A stretch of 64,000 bases of DNA, from assembly GCF_900117425.1 (NCBI RefSeq), contig NZ_FPEH01000015.1, positions 124,001 to 188,000 of the forward strand, written 5' to 3'. Both the position numbers and the translations under genes were made by a program. This document shows positions 58,018 through 64,000 of this stretch, one piece after another. Position 1 is the stretch's first letter. Each line of letters begins with the position of its first letter. Under the pieces are notes generated by a model. That model had not been told where the DNA came from. It was given only the letters and a program-made list of their open reading frames with translations, and ran no database searches. This DNA is from Novosphingobium sp. NDB2Meth1 (GTDB taxonomy: Bacteria > Pseudomonadota > Alphaproteobacteria > Sphingomonadales > Sphingomonadaceae).

Positions 58018-58497
58018 ATGATTGTATTCGATCTTGAATGCCGTGCGGGCGGACACCGGTTCGAGGGGTGGTTCGCCAGTTCCGAGGACTTTGCAAGCCA
58101 GCAGACACGCGGGCTGGTGACGTGCCCGACGTGTGGCGCGCCCGAGGTGGAGAAGGCGCTTTCCGCGCCGCGCCTGACGCGCAAGAGCAACCAGCTGCCC
58201 GCAGTTTCCGCCAAGCCGCGAGCCGAACCGGCGCAGCCTGTTGCCTCCGGGCCGCTGCCGCCCGAGGCGGTGGCGATGCTCAAGGCCGTCGCGGCAGTGC
58301 AGACCGAAATGCTCAAGTCTTCGACCTGGGTGGGCGAGAACTTTGCCGAGGACGCGCGGGCGATGCACTATGGCGAGAAGGATCACGCGATGATCCACGG
58401 TCGCGCCAGCCCCGCCGAGGTGCAAGGCCTGATCGAGGAAGGCGTCCCCGTTGCGCCGGTGATCGTGCCGGTCGTGCCGCCGGGTGAGGTCAACTGA
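58018..58497 (+). CDS. DUF1178 family protein
   Basis: A 159-residue protein with the family start MIVFDLECRAGGHRFEGWF and a zinc-ribbon-like CPTCGAPEVEKALSAP near residue 40. The C-terminal half is STWVGENFAEDARAMHYGEK, typical of DUF1178. Function unknown. The frame is open far upstream inside the hydrolase gene, but homology begins at ATG 58018. Confidence 0.9.
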   Translation: MIVFDLECRAGGHRFEGWFASSEDFASQQTRGLVTCPTCGAPEVEKALSAPRLTRKSNQLPAVSAKPRAEPAQPVASGPLPPEAVAMLKAVAAVQTEMLKSSTWVGENFAEDARAMHYGEKDHAMIHGRASPAEVQGLIEEGVPVAPVIVPVVPPGEVN

Positions 58498-58537
58498 TTG
58501 CCAGCGGCGCCTGCCGTGCGTAAAGGGCAGGGCAGGG

Positions 58538-58614
58538 GCGCCCGTAGCTCAGCAGGATAGAGCACCAGATTCCTAATCTGGGGGCCGTGGGTTCGAATCC
58601 CGCCGGGCGCACCA
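58538..58614 (+). tRNA. tRNA-Arg (anticodon CCT)
   Basis: A 77 nt cloverleaf. Acceptor GCGCCCG pairs with CGGGCGC, the 3' ACCA is encoded, the D arm is GCTCAGC-type, the anticodon stem CAGAT/ATCTG encloses TTCCTAA with anticodon CCT at 58572-58574, and the T arm has GTTCGAATCC. It reads AGG codons. Confidence 0.97.
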
Positions 58615-58681
58615 CACTTCATCGATTGTTCTTGCCGCAGCCTTCCCGTACCTTCGCCGGTCGAATTGTCGGGGAAGCGAG

Positions 58682-59209
58682 ATGCTGAAGCGGTTGCTGC
58701 CTGGGTTCCTGCTCGTCGTCTCAGTGCCGCTTTCGGCGCAGGTTACCTCGTTGGGCCAGCAGGGTGATGTCAGGCCGACCGATCCGGCGTTTCTCGCCCT
58801 GCAGCGGCTGGTGGAACACAATGGCTGCATTACGGGCTATCCCGATGCCACCTATAGGGGCAACCGTCCGCTGAGTCGTTACGAGTTTGCCGCCGGGCTC
58901 AATGCCTGCGCTGACCGGGTGCGGCAATTGACCGCTTCGGGGCAGGCGGTGGGCAGTCAGGATCAGGCGGATCTGGCAATGCTGGAGCGGGAGTTTGCAT
59001 CCGAGCTTGCGACGCTGCGCGGTCGGGTCGGCGCGCTTGAGGAGCGGACGGGCAAGCTTGAGAAGCAGCAGTTCAGCACGACGACGAAGCTCACCCCGCC
59101 CGGCGACTTTCAGTTTGGCCAACCCGGCACTCCGCCGGCCAATCCGCGCAAGTTTCAGAAGCGGAAGCGCAAACAGCCGCCCGTGGCGGACGGTTCGGGC
59201 GGGAACTGA
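58682..59209 (+). CDS. Short exported protein with a cyanobacterial-porin-type SLH plus coiled-coil module
   Basis: A 175-residue protein with a signal peptide (MLKRLLPGFLLVVSVPLSA). Residues 21-70 match the SLH domain of cyanobacterial iron-uptake/OprB-type porins (VTSLGQQGDVRPTDPAFLAL, GCITGYPDATYRGNRPLSRY, EFAAGLNACADRV), and 85-125 match the coiled coil that follows it there (EREFASELATLRGRVGALEE, QFSTTTKL). In those porins a beta-barrel of about 400 residues comes next; here the protein ends in a Pro/Lys-rich tail (RKFQKRKRKQPP). It lies 67 bp after tRNA-Arg. GGGGAAGCGAG is the ribosome site. Confidence 0.8.
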   Translation: MLKRLLPGFLLVVSVPLSAQVTSLGQQGDVRPTDPAFLALQRLVEHNGCITGYPDATYRGNRPLSRYEFAAGLNACADRVRQLTASGQAVGSQDQADLAMLEREFASELATLRGRVGALEERTGKLEKQQFSTTTKLTPPGDFQFGQPGTPPANPRKFQKRKRKQPPVADGSGGN

Positions 59210-59223
59210 CCGCGCAGAGAGGA

Positions 59224-60087
59224 TCAGACGCCGACGCGGTCCCTCAGATAGGTCAGGTACTGGCGCATCGCGTCCATCGCCTCGTCGTTGATGGCGAGGA
59301 GATCGCGGCGGCGGTCGAGCGGGTCGGACCAGCGGCGGATAAGGCCCATGTCGACGAGGCTGCGGATCTGGCGCAGTGCGGTGCTCATCGGCACGCCGGC
59401 GGCCTGGCACACGCTGGAGACGGGGACGGTCTTCTGCTCGAGTCGCGCCGAGGTCAGATCGAGGAGAATATCCCACATCGGATCGGAGAACAGCGCCGGG
59501 TTGAGGAACTGGCCGCGCTGTTCGCGCATGCGCACCAGCTTGCGGGTGATCTTGAGCAGTTCAGCATCATCGACCGGGGCGAGCGGCGTGGACGGAGAGG
59601 CCGGCTGGCCCAAATCGCCAGGCGGCGCGCGCAGGCTGGCGCTGAGCGCGGCCAGCGAGCGTTCTCCGCACAGCCGCAGCCACTTGCGCATGGCGCGGCG
59701 CAGCGCGGCGGCAAGATCATCGCGGGAGACGGGTTTGGTGAGAAAATCAGCTGCTTCGTTGCGCATGGCGGCGACGGCGACATCGATGCTGCCGAAGCCG
59801 GTGATGACCAGCGTGACCAGCGGGCGCTGCGAAGCAAAACGGGAAGACAACTCGTCAAGCAGCGACAGGCCGGTCATGCCCGGCATCTGGACGTCCGTCA
59901 CCACGATGCCGATGGTCTCGTCCTCGGCAATCGTGCGCAGGGCGGAGGCCGCATCGAGCGCATAGCCGCACTGGTATCCGAGCAGGTGCGCCGCTTCGAC
60001 GACCTCCTCGGCCGTCGCCCGGTCGTCATCGACAACCAGGATCCGGCACTGTGCGTTGTCCCGCTCTGCAATTGCTTTCGCGTTCAT
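59224..60087 (-). CDS. Response regulator: receiver plus MarR-like winged helix
   Basis: A 287-residue regulator. Receiver at about 14-135: acidic pair in LVVDDDRA, phosphorylatable Asp in VVTDVQMPGM, Thr in LVITGFG and Lys in FLTKPVS. A 50-residue linker leads to a winged helix (about 190-285: [40 protein letters not shown]), close to MarR-type domains that respond to cell state. Divergent from the H-NOX cluster across 213 bp, so it probably serves it. Confidence 0.88.
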   Translation of the reverse strand: MNAKAIAERDNAQCRILVVDDDRATAEEVVEAAHLLGYQCGYALDAASALRTIAEDETIGIVVTDVQMPGMTGLSLLDELSSRFASQRPLVTLVITGFGSIDVAVAAMRNEAADFLTKPVSRDDLAAALRRAMRKWLRLCGERSLAALSASLRAPPGDLGQPASPSTPLAPVDDAELLKITRKLVRMREQRGQFLNPALFSDPMWDILLDLTSARLEQKTVPVSSVCQAAGVPMSTALRQIRSLVDMGLIRRWSDPLDRRRDLLAINDEAMDAMRQYLTYLRDRVGV

Positions 60088-60231
60088 GATCCTGCGTTGT
60101 ATATCGTTTGTAACGGAGAATTACATCCGGTTTGAATTTTGTTCCCGTCAATTCAGCGCATGTCGAATGCAATCGCATCAATCAACGCCGGATTGGTGCC
60201 AATGTGGCACCGATGCGTGTCGATTGGATCA

Positions 60232-60313
60232 CGGTAAATGCCTAGAACTACCGCCAAACTACCGTCCATGCTTAGTATTCGGTAATCAGTGCGATTTATG
60301 TGGGAGAACGGTA
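60232..60313. promoter_or_regulatory. Cluster of CGGTA/TACCG motifs between the regulator and the H-NOX genes
   Basis: Five copies of CGGTA or its complement TACCG at 60232, 60249, 60260, 60280 and 60309. Two are direct AACTACCG repeats 11 bp apart, one helical turn, as expected of response-regulator sites. Further left, GGTGCC-N5-GGCACC (60196-60212) is a separate inverted repeat. The 213 bp region probably holds divergent promoters. Confidence 0.45.
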
Positions 60314-60582
60314 GCTTGGCGGGGGCTCAAATAGACATGGCGATTGAGAACGTTTCCAAGGTTTCGGACTGTCTGCATGAGCTGCGCCAGCCGCTCAATG
60401 TGATCGGGCTTGCCACCGGCAACTTGCGATCGGCGCTGTGCCCCGGCCTCTCGCGAGAGCAGGCCGACTACCTGAGCGCGAAGCTCGACCGGATCGACGA
60501 GCAGGTCACGCGGGTTTCGGCGCTGGCCGACCAGTTGGCGGCGGCGGCACAGGATGCGATTGCTGCGAAGCTGCAGGCCTGA
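60298..60582 (+). CDS. Free-standing histidine-phosphoacceptor (DHp-like) protein
   Basis: About 94 residues, all helical, built around an H box: CLHELRQPLNVIGLATGNLR (His27 from ATG 60298), like the first helix of a histidine-kinase dimerisation domain, followed by a second helix (EQADYLSAKLDRIDEQVTRVSALADQL). No ATPase domain follows. It could be an H-box phosphotransfer protein or a dimerisation partner. Starts at ATG 60298, TTG 60316 (GGGAG 9 nt before it) and ATG 60337 are all possible; each keeps the H box. It lies 15 nt before the H-NOX gene. Confidence 0.75.
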   Translation: MWENGSLAGAQIDMAIENVSKVSDCLHELRQPLNVIGLATGNLRSALCPGLSREQADYLSAKLDRIDEQVTRVSALADQLAAAAQDAIAAKLQA

Positions 60583-60597
60583 GACGGAGCGCCCCTC

Positions 60598-61152
60598 ATG
60601 TACGGAATGGCACACCGCGCGCTGCGGCAGATGATGCTGGATCGACTGGGTCCCTCGGCCTGGGCCAAGATCGAGCGCGAGACCAACACGGGGCCCGCCG
60701 ACCTTATCAGCCTGTGCGTCTACGATGATTCCAAGACGATCGCGCTGATTTCCGCCTCGGCGGCGCATCTCGGCATGGCCGTGGAGGACGCGCTGCGCGT
60801 GTTCGGGCGCTATTGGGTGCGTTTTGCGGAACTCAGCTCGTTCGGTCCGATCATGGACTTCACCGGGCAGGACCTCGTCACCTTCATCAACAACCTCGAC
60901 CGGATGCACCGTTCGGTCGTGCTGGCGATGCCCGATGCGCGGGTGCCTTCGTTCGAGCTGCTCAGCGAGACGCGCCAGCGGCTGCTGGTGCGCTACCGCT
61001 CGGATCGAAGCGGGCTCGAGATGTTCGTGATCGGGCTGCTCGAAGGCGTGATGGACCGGATGGGCGAGACGGGTACGGTCGACGTGGCCGCGCGCTTCGA
61101 GAACGGGCCGGGGACAGTGATCGATTTTGCCATCCTGCTCGACAGGACCTGA
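60598..61152 (+). CDS. H-NOX (haem nitric oxide/oxygen-binding) sensor protein
   Basis: A 184-residue stand-alone H-NOX. It starts MYGMAHRALRQMM like other family members, has the proximal haem ligand His104 (NNLDRMHRSV), and the propionate-binding Y-x-S-x-R as YRSDR (133-137). No tyrosine is seen at the distal-pocket position around residue 140, which suggests an NO rather than O2 sensor. Such proteins usually inhibit or activate an adjacent kinase; here the neighbours are the H-box protein and the HNOBA-like hybrid kinase, 6 nt downstream. Confidence 0.92.
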   Translation: MYGMAHRALRQMMLDRLGPSAWAKIERETNTGPADLISLCVYDDSKTIALISASAAHLGMAVEDALRVFGRYWVRFAELSSFGPIMDFTGQDLVTFINNLDRMHRSVVLAMPDARVPSFELLSETRQRLLVRYRSDRSGLEMFVIGLLEGVMDRMGETGTVDVAARFENGPGTVIDFAILLDRT

Positions 61153-61158
61153 GCGGCG

Positions 61159-62922
61159 ATGAAGCCCGCCGTCACCATTCGCGAATCGCAGCTTGGGGCG
61201 CTGTTCCGCGCCTATATCAAGGTCGATGCGGCGCTCGTGGTGCGATCTGCCGGGCCGTTCTTCCTCAGCCGCGAGACGGAAGTTGTGCCCGGCGCACGGC
61301 TGGCCGAGCTGTTTTCGCTGCGACATGACCGGCTGGACGAGCAGGCGGTGCGGATGGAGACCGCGATTCCGGCCATGGCGGACACGCCCGAGCGGCTGGA
61401 ATTGTTCTGCAAAAGCAAGAACATCCGCCTCGCGGGCATCGTCTTCTCGACCGAGGATGGCGGCTTCCTGCTGGCGCTCAACATTGTGCCCGAGGACTTC
61501 ATCATCGAGGGCCAGGGGCTCCACATCTCGGACTTTTCGCAGATCGATGCCTCCGTTCCCGCGCTGACGCTGATCGGCATGCAGCGCGCGCTGCTGGCCG
61601 AGGCGCGGCAGGCGGCGATCGATCTTGCCAATGCGCAATCGGAAGCGCTTGAGCTGCTGGATCGCACGCAGAGGCTGGGGCGCTACATCGTCCATGATCT
61701 GACCAACTATCTCTCGATCATCCGGCTCAACGTGGCCAATCTGGCGCAGTCTGGCGGGAACGCCGAGACGAGCCGCGCGGCGATCGAGGCGGCGACGCGG
61801 CATGTGAGCGACCTCGTGCTCTCGCTCGAGCGGCTGACCGGGCATCGCGACGTGGAAGCGACGCCGATCTCGGTCGATCAGACCATCCGCTCGAACCTCG
61901 CGTTCCTGTCTGCCGCGCTGCCGAGCGACTTTACGCTCGATTTCATCGGCGGCGCGGCGCAGGCGGCGGTACGGGTCGGGCGGACCGAGCTGGTGACGAT
62001 GCTGACCAACGTGATCGTCCACGCGCGCGGGGCGATGCCGGATGGCGGCTCGATCACGATTTCCAGCTATCGGACCAGCGAGCCGCCCGAGCGCCATGCC
62101 GCAGCGGCCGCGCAGGATTGGGCGGTGATCAAGGTGATCCACGACGGTCCGGCGATCGATGATGAAACCGTTCGGCTCATGCTCGATCCGCAGACGCTGA
62201 CCCCGCCGGAGGGCACCGACTTTCCGCTTCGTTCGGTGCGGACCTGGGCGCGCTCGGCGGGGGGGGACGCACGGATCACGGCGCTCCCTGCGGGAACCGA
62301 CATCTGCATCCATTTGCCGATCAGCGGCGACGCAGACGAGCTGGAGCTTGCCCCGGCGGCTGGACCGGGGACCGCGTTGCCCCGAATGTCTCGGAGCGCC
62401 CGGGTGCTGGTCGTCGAGGATGAAGTCCATGCGCTCGACGCGGTGGTCGAGATTCTGCGCATGGAAGGCTATGCGGTGACACCGGCGCTGAATGCGGCGC
62501 AGGCGGTCGAGGCGCTGGCGGAGGCCGACTTCGACATATTGCTGACCGATGTGGTGATGCCCGAACGCAGCGGCGTGGAACTCGCTCACGAGGTGGAGGC
62601 GCGGCATCCGCGCATCGGGATCATCCTGATGAGCGGTTACCTGCCCGATGAAAGTCTGCTGCAGCCGCACTGGCCCATGCTGCGCAAGCCGCTTGATCTC
62701 GGTCTGCTGTCACAGACGCTCGCCTCGACCCATGCAAGGCTTGAAGGCACCGCGTTCAAGGCAGCTCTCGTCTCGGCCTGCCGGGTCTCGAGCTGGCCGA
62801 TCAGCGTATCGACCGAGAAGGGCTTTTCCAGCAGCGGCCAGACGAGATCGGATTCGGCATGGCGCGCGGCATTGCCGGACATCACGATCACGCGCATGTC
62901 CGGGTTGGCCAGTGTGGCCTGA
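61159..62922 (+). CDS. H-NOX-associated hybrid histidine kinase with degenerate ATP-binding motifs
   Basis: 587 residues. N-terminal HNOBA-like domain (about 8-140), coiled coil, a histidine motif YIVHDLTNYLSII (His179), an ATPase-like domain (about 225-390) and a receiver (about 412-530) with Asp in ILLTDVVMPE and Lys in LRKPLD. The N box reads NVIVHARGAM instead of NLAVNARDAM, G1 reads HDGPAID instead of DTGSGM, and G2 reads GTDFPLRS instead of GTGLGLS, so ATP binding looks lost. The last 58 residues read antisense into the convergent kinase gene. Confidence 0.85.
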   Translation: MKPAVTIRESQLGALFRAYIKVDAALVVRSAGPFFLSRETEVVPGARLAELFSLRHDRLDEQAVRMETAIPAMADTPERLELFCKSKNIRLAGIVFSTEDGGFLLALNIVPEDFIIEGQGLHISDFSQIDASVPALTLIGMQRALLAEARQAAIDLANAQSEALELLDRTQRLGRYIVHDLTNYLSIIRLNVANLAQSGGNAETSRAAIEAATRHVSDLVLSLERLTGHRDVEATPISVDQTIRSNLAFLSAALPSDFTLDFIGGAAQAAVRVGRTELVTMLTNVIVHARGAMPDGGSITISSYRTSEPPERHAAAAAQDWAVIKVIHDGPAIDDETVRLMLDPQTLTPPEGTDFPLRSVRTWARSAGGDARITALPAGTDICIHLPISGDADELELAPAAGPGTALPRMSRSARVLVVEDEVHALDAVVEILRMEGYAVTPALNAAQAVEALAEADFDILLTDVVMPERSGVELAHEVEARHPRIGIILMSGYLPDESLLQPHWPMLRKPLDLGLLSQTLASTHARLEGTAFKAALVSACRVSSWPISVSTEKGFSSSGQTRSDSAWRAALPDITITRMSGLASVA

Positions 62923-64000
62923 CGGGCAAGCACGGTGCCGTCCTCGCCATTGTCGAGCAGCAGGTCGCAGATCAGCACATCGAACTTCTGCCGGGCCAGG
63001 GCGTCCAGCGCATCGCGCGAGGTGGTGAAGCCGGTCGGTTTGTGACCTGCGAGGCTGAGCGTCTCTAGCATGCCGCTGAGCAGATCGGGCTCGTTGTCGA
63101 CGATCAGCACGCGCAGGCTGACGGGCTTCGGGGGCGGGAGCGCGACCAGACGGCGGGTGGCGCTATCGAGCGCGCCGGTGCTCGCAGGGAGCACGATCTG
63201 GACGGTGGTGCCCTCAGGGCTGCTGCTGAGCACGCGCGCTGTGCCGCCGTGGTGGACGGCGAAACGCAGCACTGCCGAGAGGCCAAGCCCCGTGCCCTTG
63301 TTGGGACCCTTGGTCGAGAAAAACGGCTCGAAGGCGTGTTCGCGCACGTCTTCGGTCATGCCCGAACCGGTATCGGCCACTTCGACGACGACGAGCGGCG
63401 TGCTGCGCAGGCTGGCGGGCAGGCCTTCGCGGCTGGGGCAGCCTTCGGGCGTAGCGCTGAGGAACGTGCGCAAGGTCAGCACGCCATGTTCGCCCATCGC
63501 ATCGCGCGCATTGATGGCGAGGTTGACCAGCGCGTTGTTGAAGCCCGCGGGATCGATCTCGACCAGCAGCGGGTTGTCCCACAGCTGGACCTGCACGTCG
63601 ATCCCGGGGCCGACGGCGGCGCGGATGAGCGCGACGAGGCGCAAGGTCAGGCTGTTGGCGTCGGCGACTTCAGGGATGCCGCGCGGGTGGCGGGCAATAC
63701 CGAGCAGCGAACGGGTGATATCGACACCGCGCAGCGCGGCCTGGGCGATGAGCGAAAAGCGGTCGCGCGCGGCCTCGCTCTCGGCCTCGCGTCCGCCGAT
63801 TTCGGCGTGGGTCGCGATGATGCCGAGGATGTTGTTGAAGTCGTGCGAAAGCTCGCCCGAGATCTGGCCGATAAGCTCCATCTTGCCGCTGTTGACGAGC
63901 CCGGCCTTGGCTTCGATCATGACGAGGCCCTGTGCGAGGCTGACACTCATTTCCTCGAGAATGCGCAGCTCGTCCTCGGCAAAGGCGCCCGGCTCGTCGG
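62637..64000 (-). CDS. GAF-histidine kinase-receiver hybrid (N-terminus outside window)
   Basis: The visible 454 residues begin with the end of a GAF domain (DEPGAFAEDELRILEEMSVS), then the H box ELSHDFNNILGII, N box NLAINARDAM, G1 ADTGSGM, F box FEPFFSTK, G2 GTGLGLSA, all canonical, and a receiver with Asp in LICDLLLDNG and Lys in LEKPFS. The last 40 or so residues run antisense into the receiver of the head-on gene. The frame is open past the right edge, so the apparent ATG at 63950 is internal. A likely phosphate source for the neighbouring degenerate kinase. Confidence 0.88.
   Translation of the reverse strand, partial: DEPGAFAEDELRILEEMSVSLAQGLVMIEAKAGLVNSGKMELIGQISGELSHDFNNILGIIATHAEIGGREAESEAARDRFSLIAQAALRGVDITRSLLGIARHPRGIPEVADANSLTLRLVALIRAAVGPGIDVQVQLWDNPLLVEIDPAGFNNALVNLAINARDAMGEHGVLTLRTFLSATPEGCPSREGLPASLRSTPLVVVEVADTGSGMTEDVREHAFEPFFSTKGPNKGTGLGLSAVLRFAVHHGGTARVLSSSPEGTTVQIVLPASTGALDSATRRLVALPPPKPVSLRVLIVDNEPDLLSGMLETLSLAGHKPTGFTTSRDALDALARQKFDVLICDLLLDNGEDGTVLARQATLANPDMRVIVMSGNAARHAESDLVWPLLEKPFSVDTLIGQLETRQAETRAALNAVPSSLAWVEASVCDSRPRSSGLRSMGQCGCSRLSSGR

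Overview
The window is GC-rich chromosomal DNA of an alphaproteobacterium, most likely a sphingomonad of the Novosphingobium type. Supporting signs are: LexA boxes of the alphaproteobacterial form (GTTC-N7-GTTC) at lexA and at an imuA-imuB-dnaE2 cassette; a ROSE-type RNA thermometer before hsp20; the gene order ppiD-trpEGDC-moaC-moeA-lexA facing comEC-gltX-gltA; and four copies of a 76-77 bp inverted repeat of the kind scattered through sphingomonad genomes. This is inference from gene content and motifs; no database search was possible. Nearly all of the window is protein coding. There is one tRNA, no rRNA, no CRISPR array and no intact insertion sequence.

Layout. 0-8.3 kb is a chaperone and stress block: rdgB (cut by the left edge), rph, hrcA-grpE, then dnaK-dnaJ behind a clear RpoH promoter, with an isochorismatase-family hydrolase, a glycine-zipper lipoprotein, an HExxH protein and a PCu(A)C copper chaperone between them. 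8.4-19 kb has a patatin-like phospholipase, the PEP-CTERM/exosortase regulatory set (sugar transferase, PrsK, PrsR, TPR protein) and a CaiB/BaiF CoA-transferase. 19-29.9 kb has a DUF475 membrane protein, panB, an APC permease, the SOS mutasome imuA-imuB-dnaE2, a GNAT acetyltransferase and a PhyH-type oxygenase. 29.9-36.7 kb is a little-known region: a large TipN-like membrane coiled-coil protein, an Hpt-like protein without its histidine, a fused nucleotidyltransferase-like/CDP-alcohol-phosphatidyltransferase-like protein without its key aspartates, an unknown protein and a histidine kinase without its phosphoacceptor. 36.7-51 kb is housekeeping: gltA, gltX, comEC, lexA, moeA, moaC, an RNase H-like gene, trpCDGE and ppiD. 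51-58.6 kb has tpiA, secG, pyrG, a Crp/Fnr regulator, a GH13 amylase, hsp20, grxC, a nitrilase-family hydrolase, a DUF1178 gene and tRNA-Arg(CCT).

58.6-64 kb is the most unusual part. Just after tRNA-Arg lies a short gene that matches only the N-terminal SLH plus coiled-coil module of cyanobacterial-type iron/carbohydrate porins, without the barrel. It is followed by what looks like a nitric-oxide signalling island: a REC-winged-helix regulator, a free-standing 90-residue histidine-phosphoacceptor protein, an H-NOX haem sensor, a hybrid kinase that keeps its histidine and receiver but has lost the N, G1 and G2 ATP-binding motifs, and a canonical GAF-kinase-REC protein encoded head-on. The two kinase genes run 286 bp into each other at their 3' ends.

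The other notable structures are a 96 bp palindromic element sitting in frame inside the PHP domain of dnaE2, and a 76-77 bp repeat that has replaced or invaded the 5' end of the TPR gene next to prsR.
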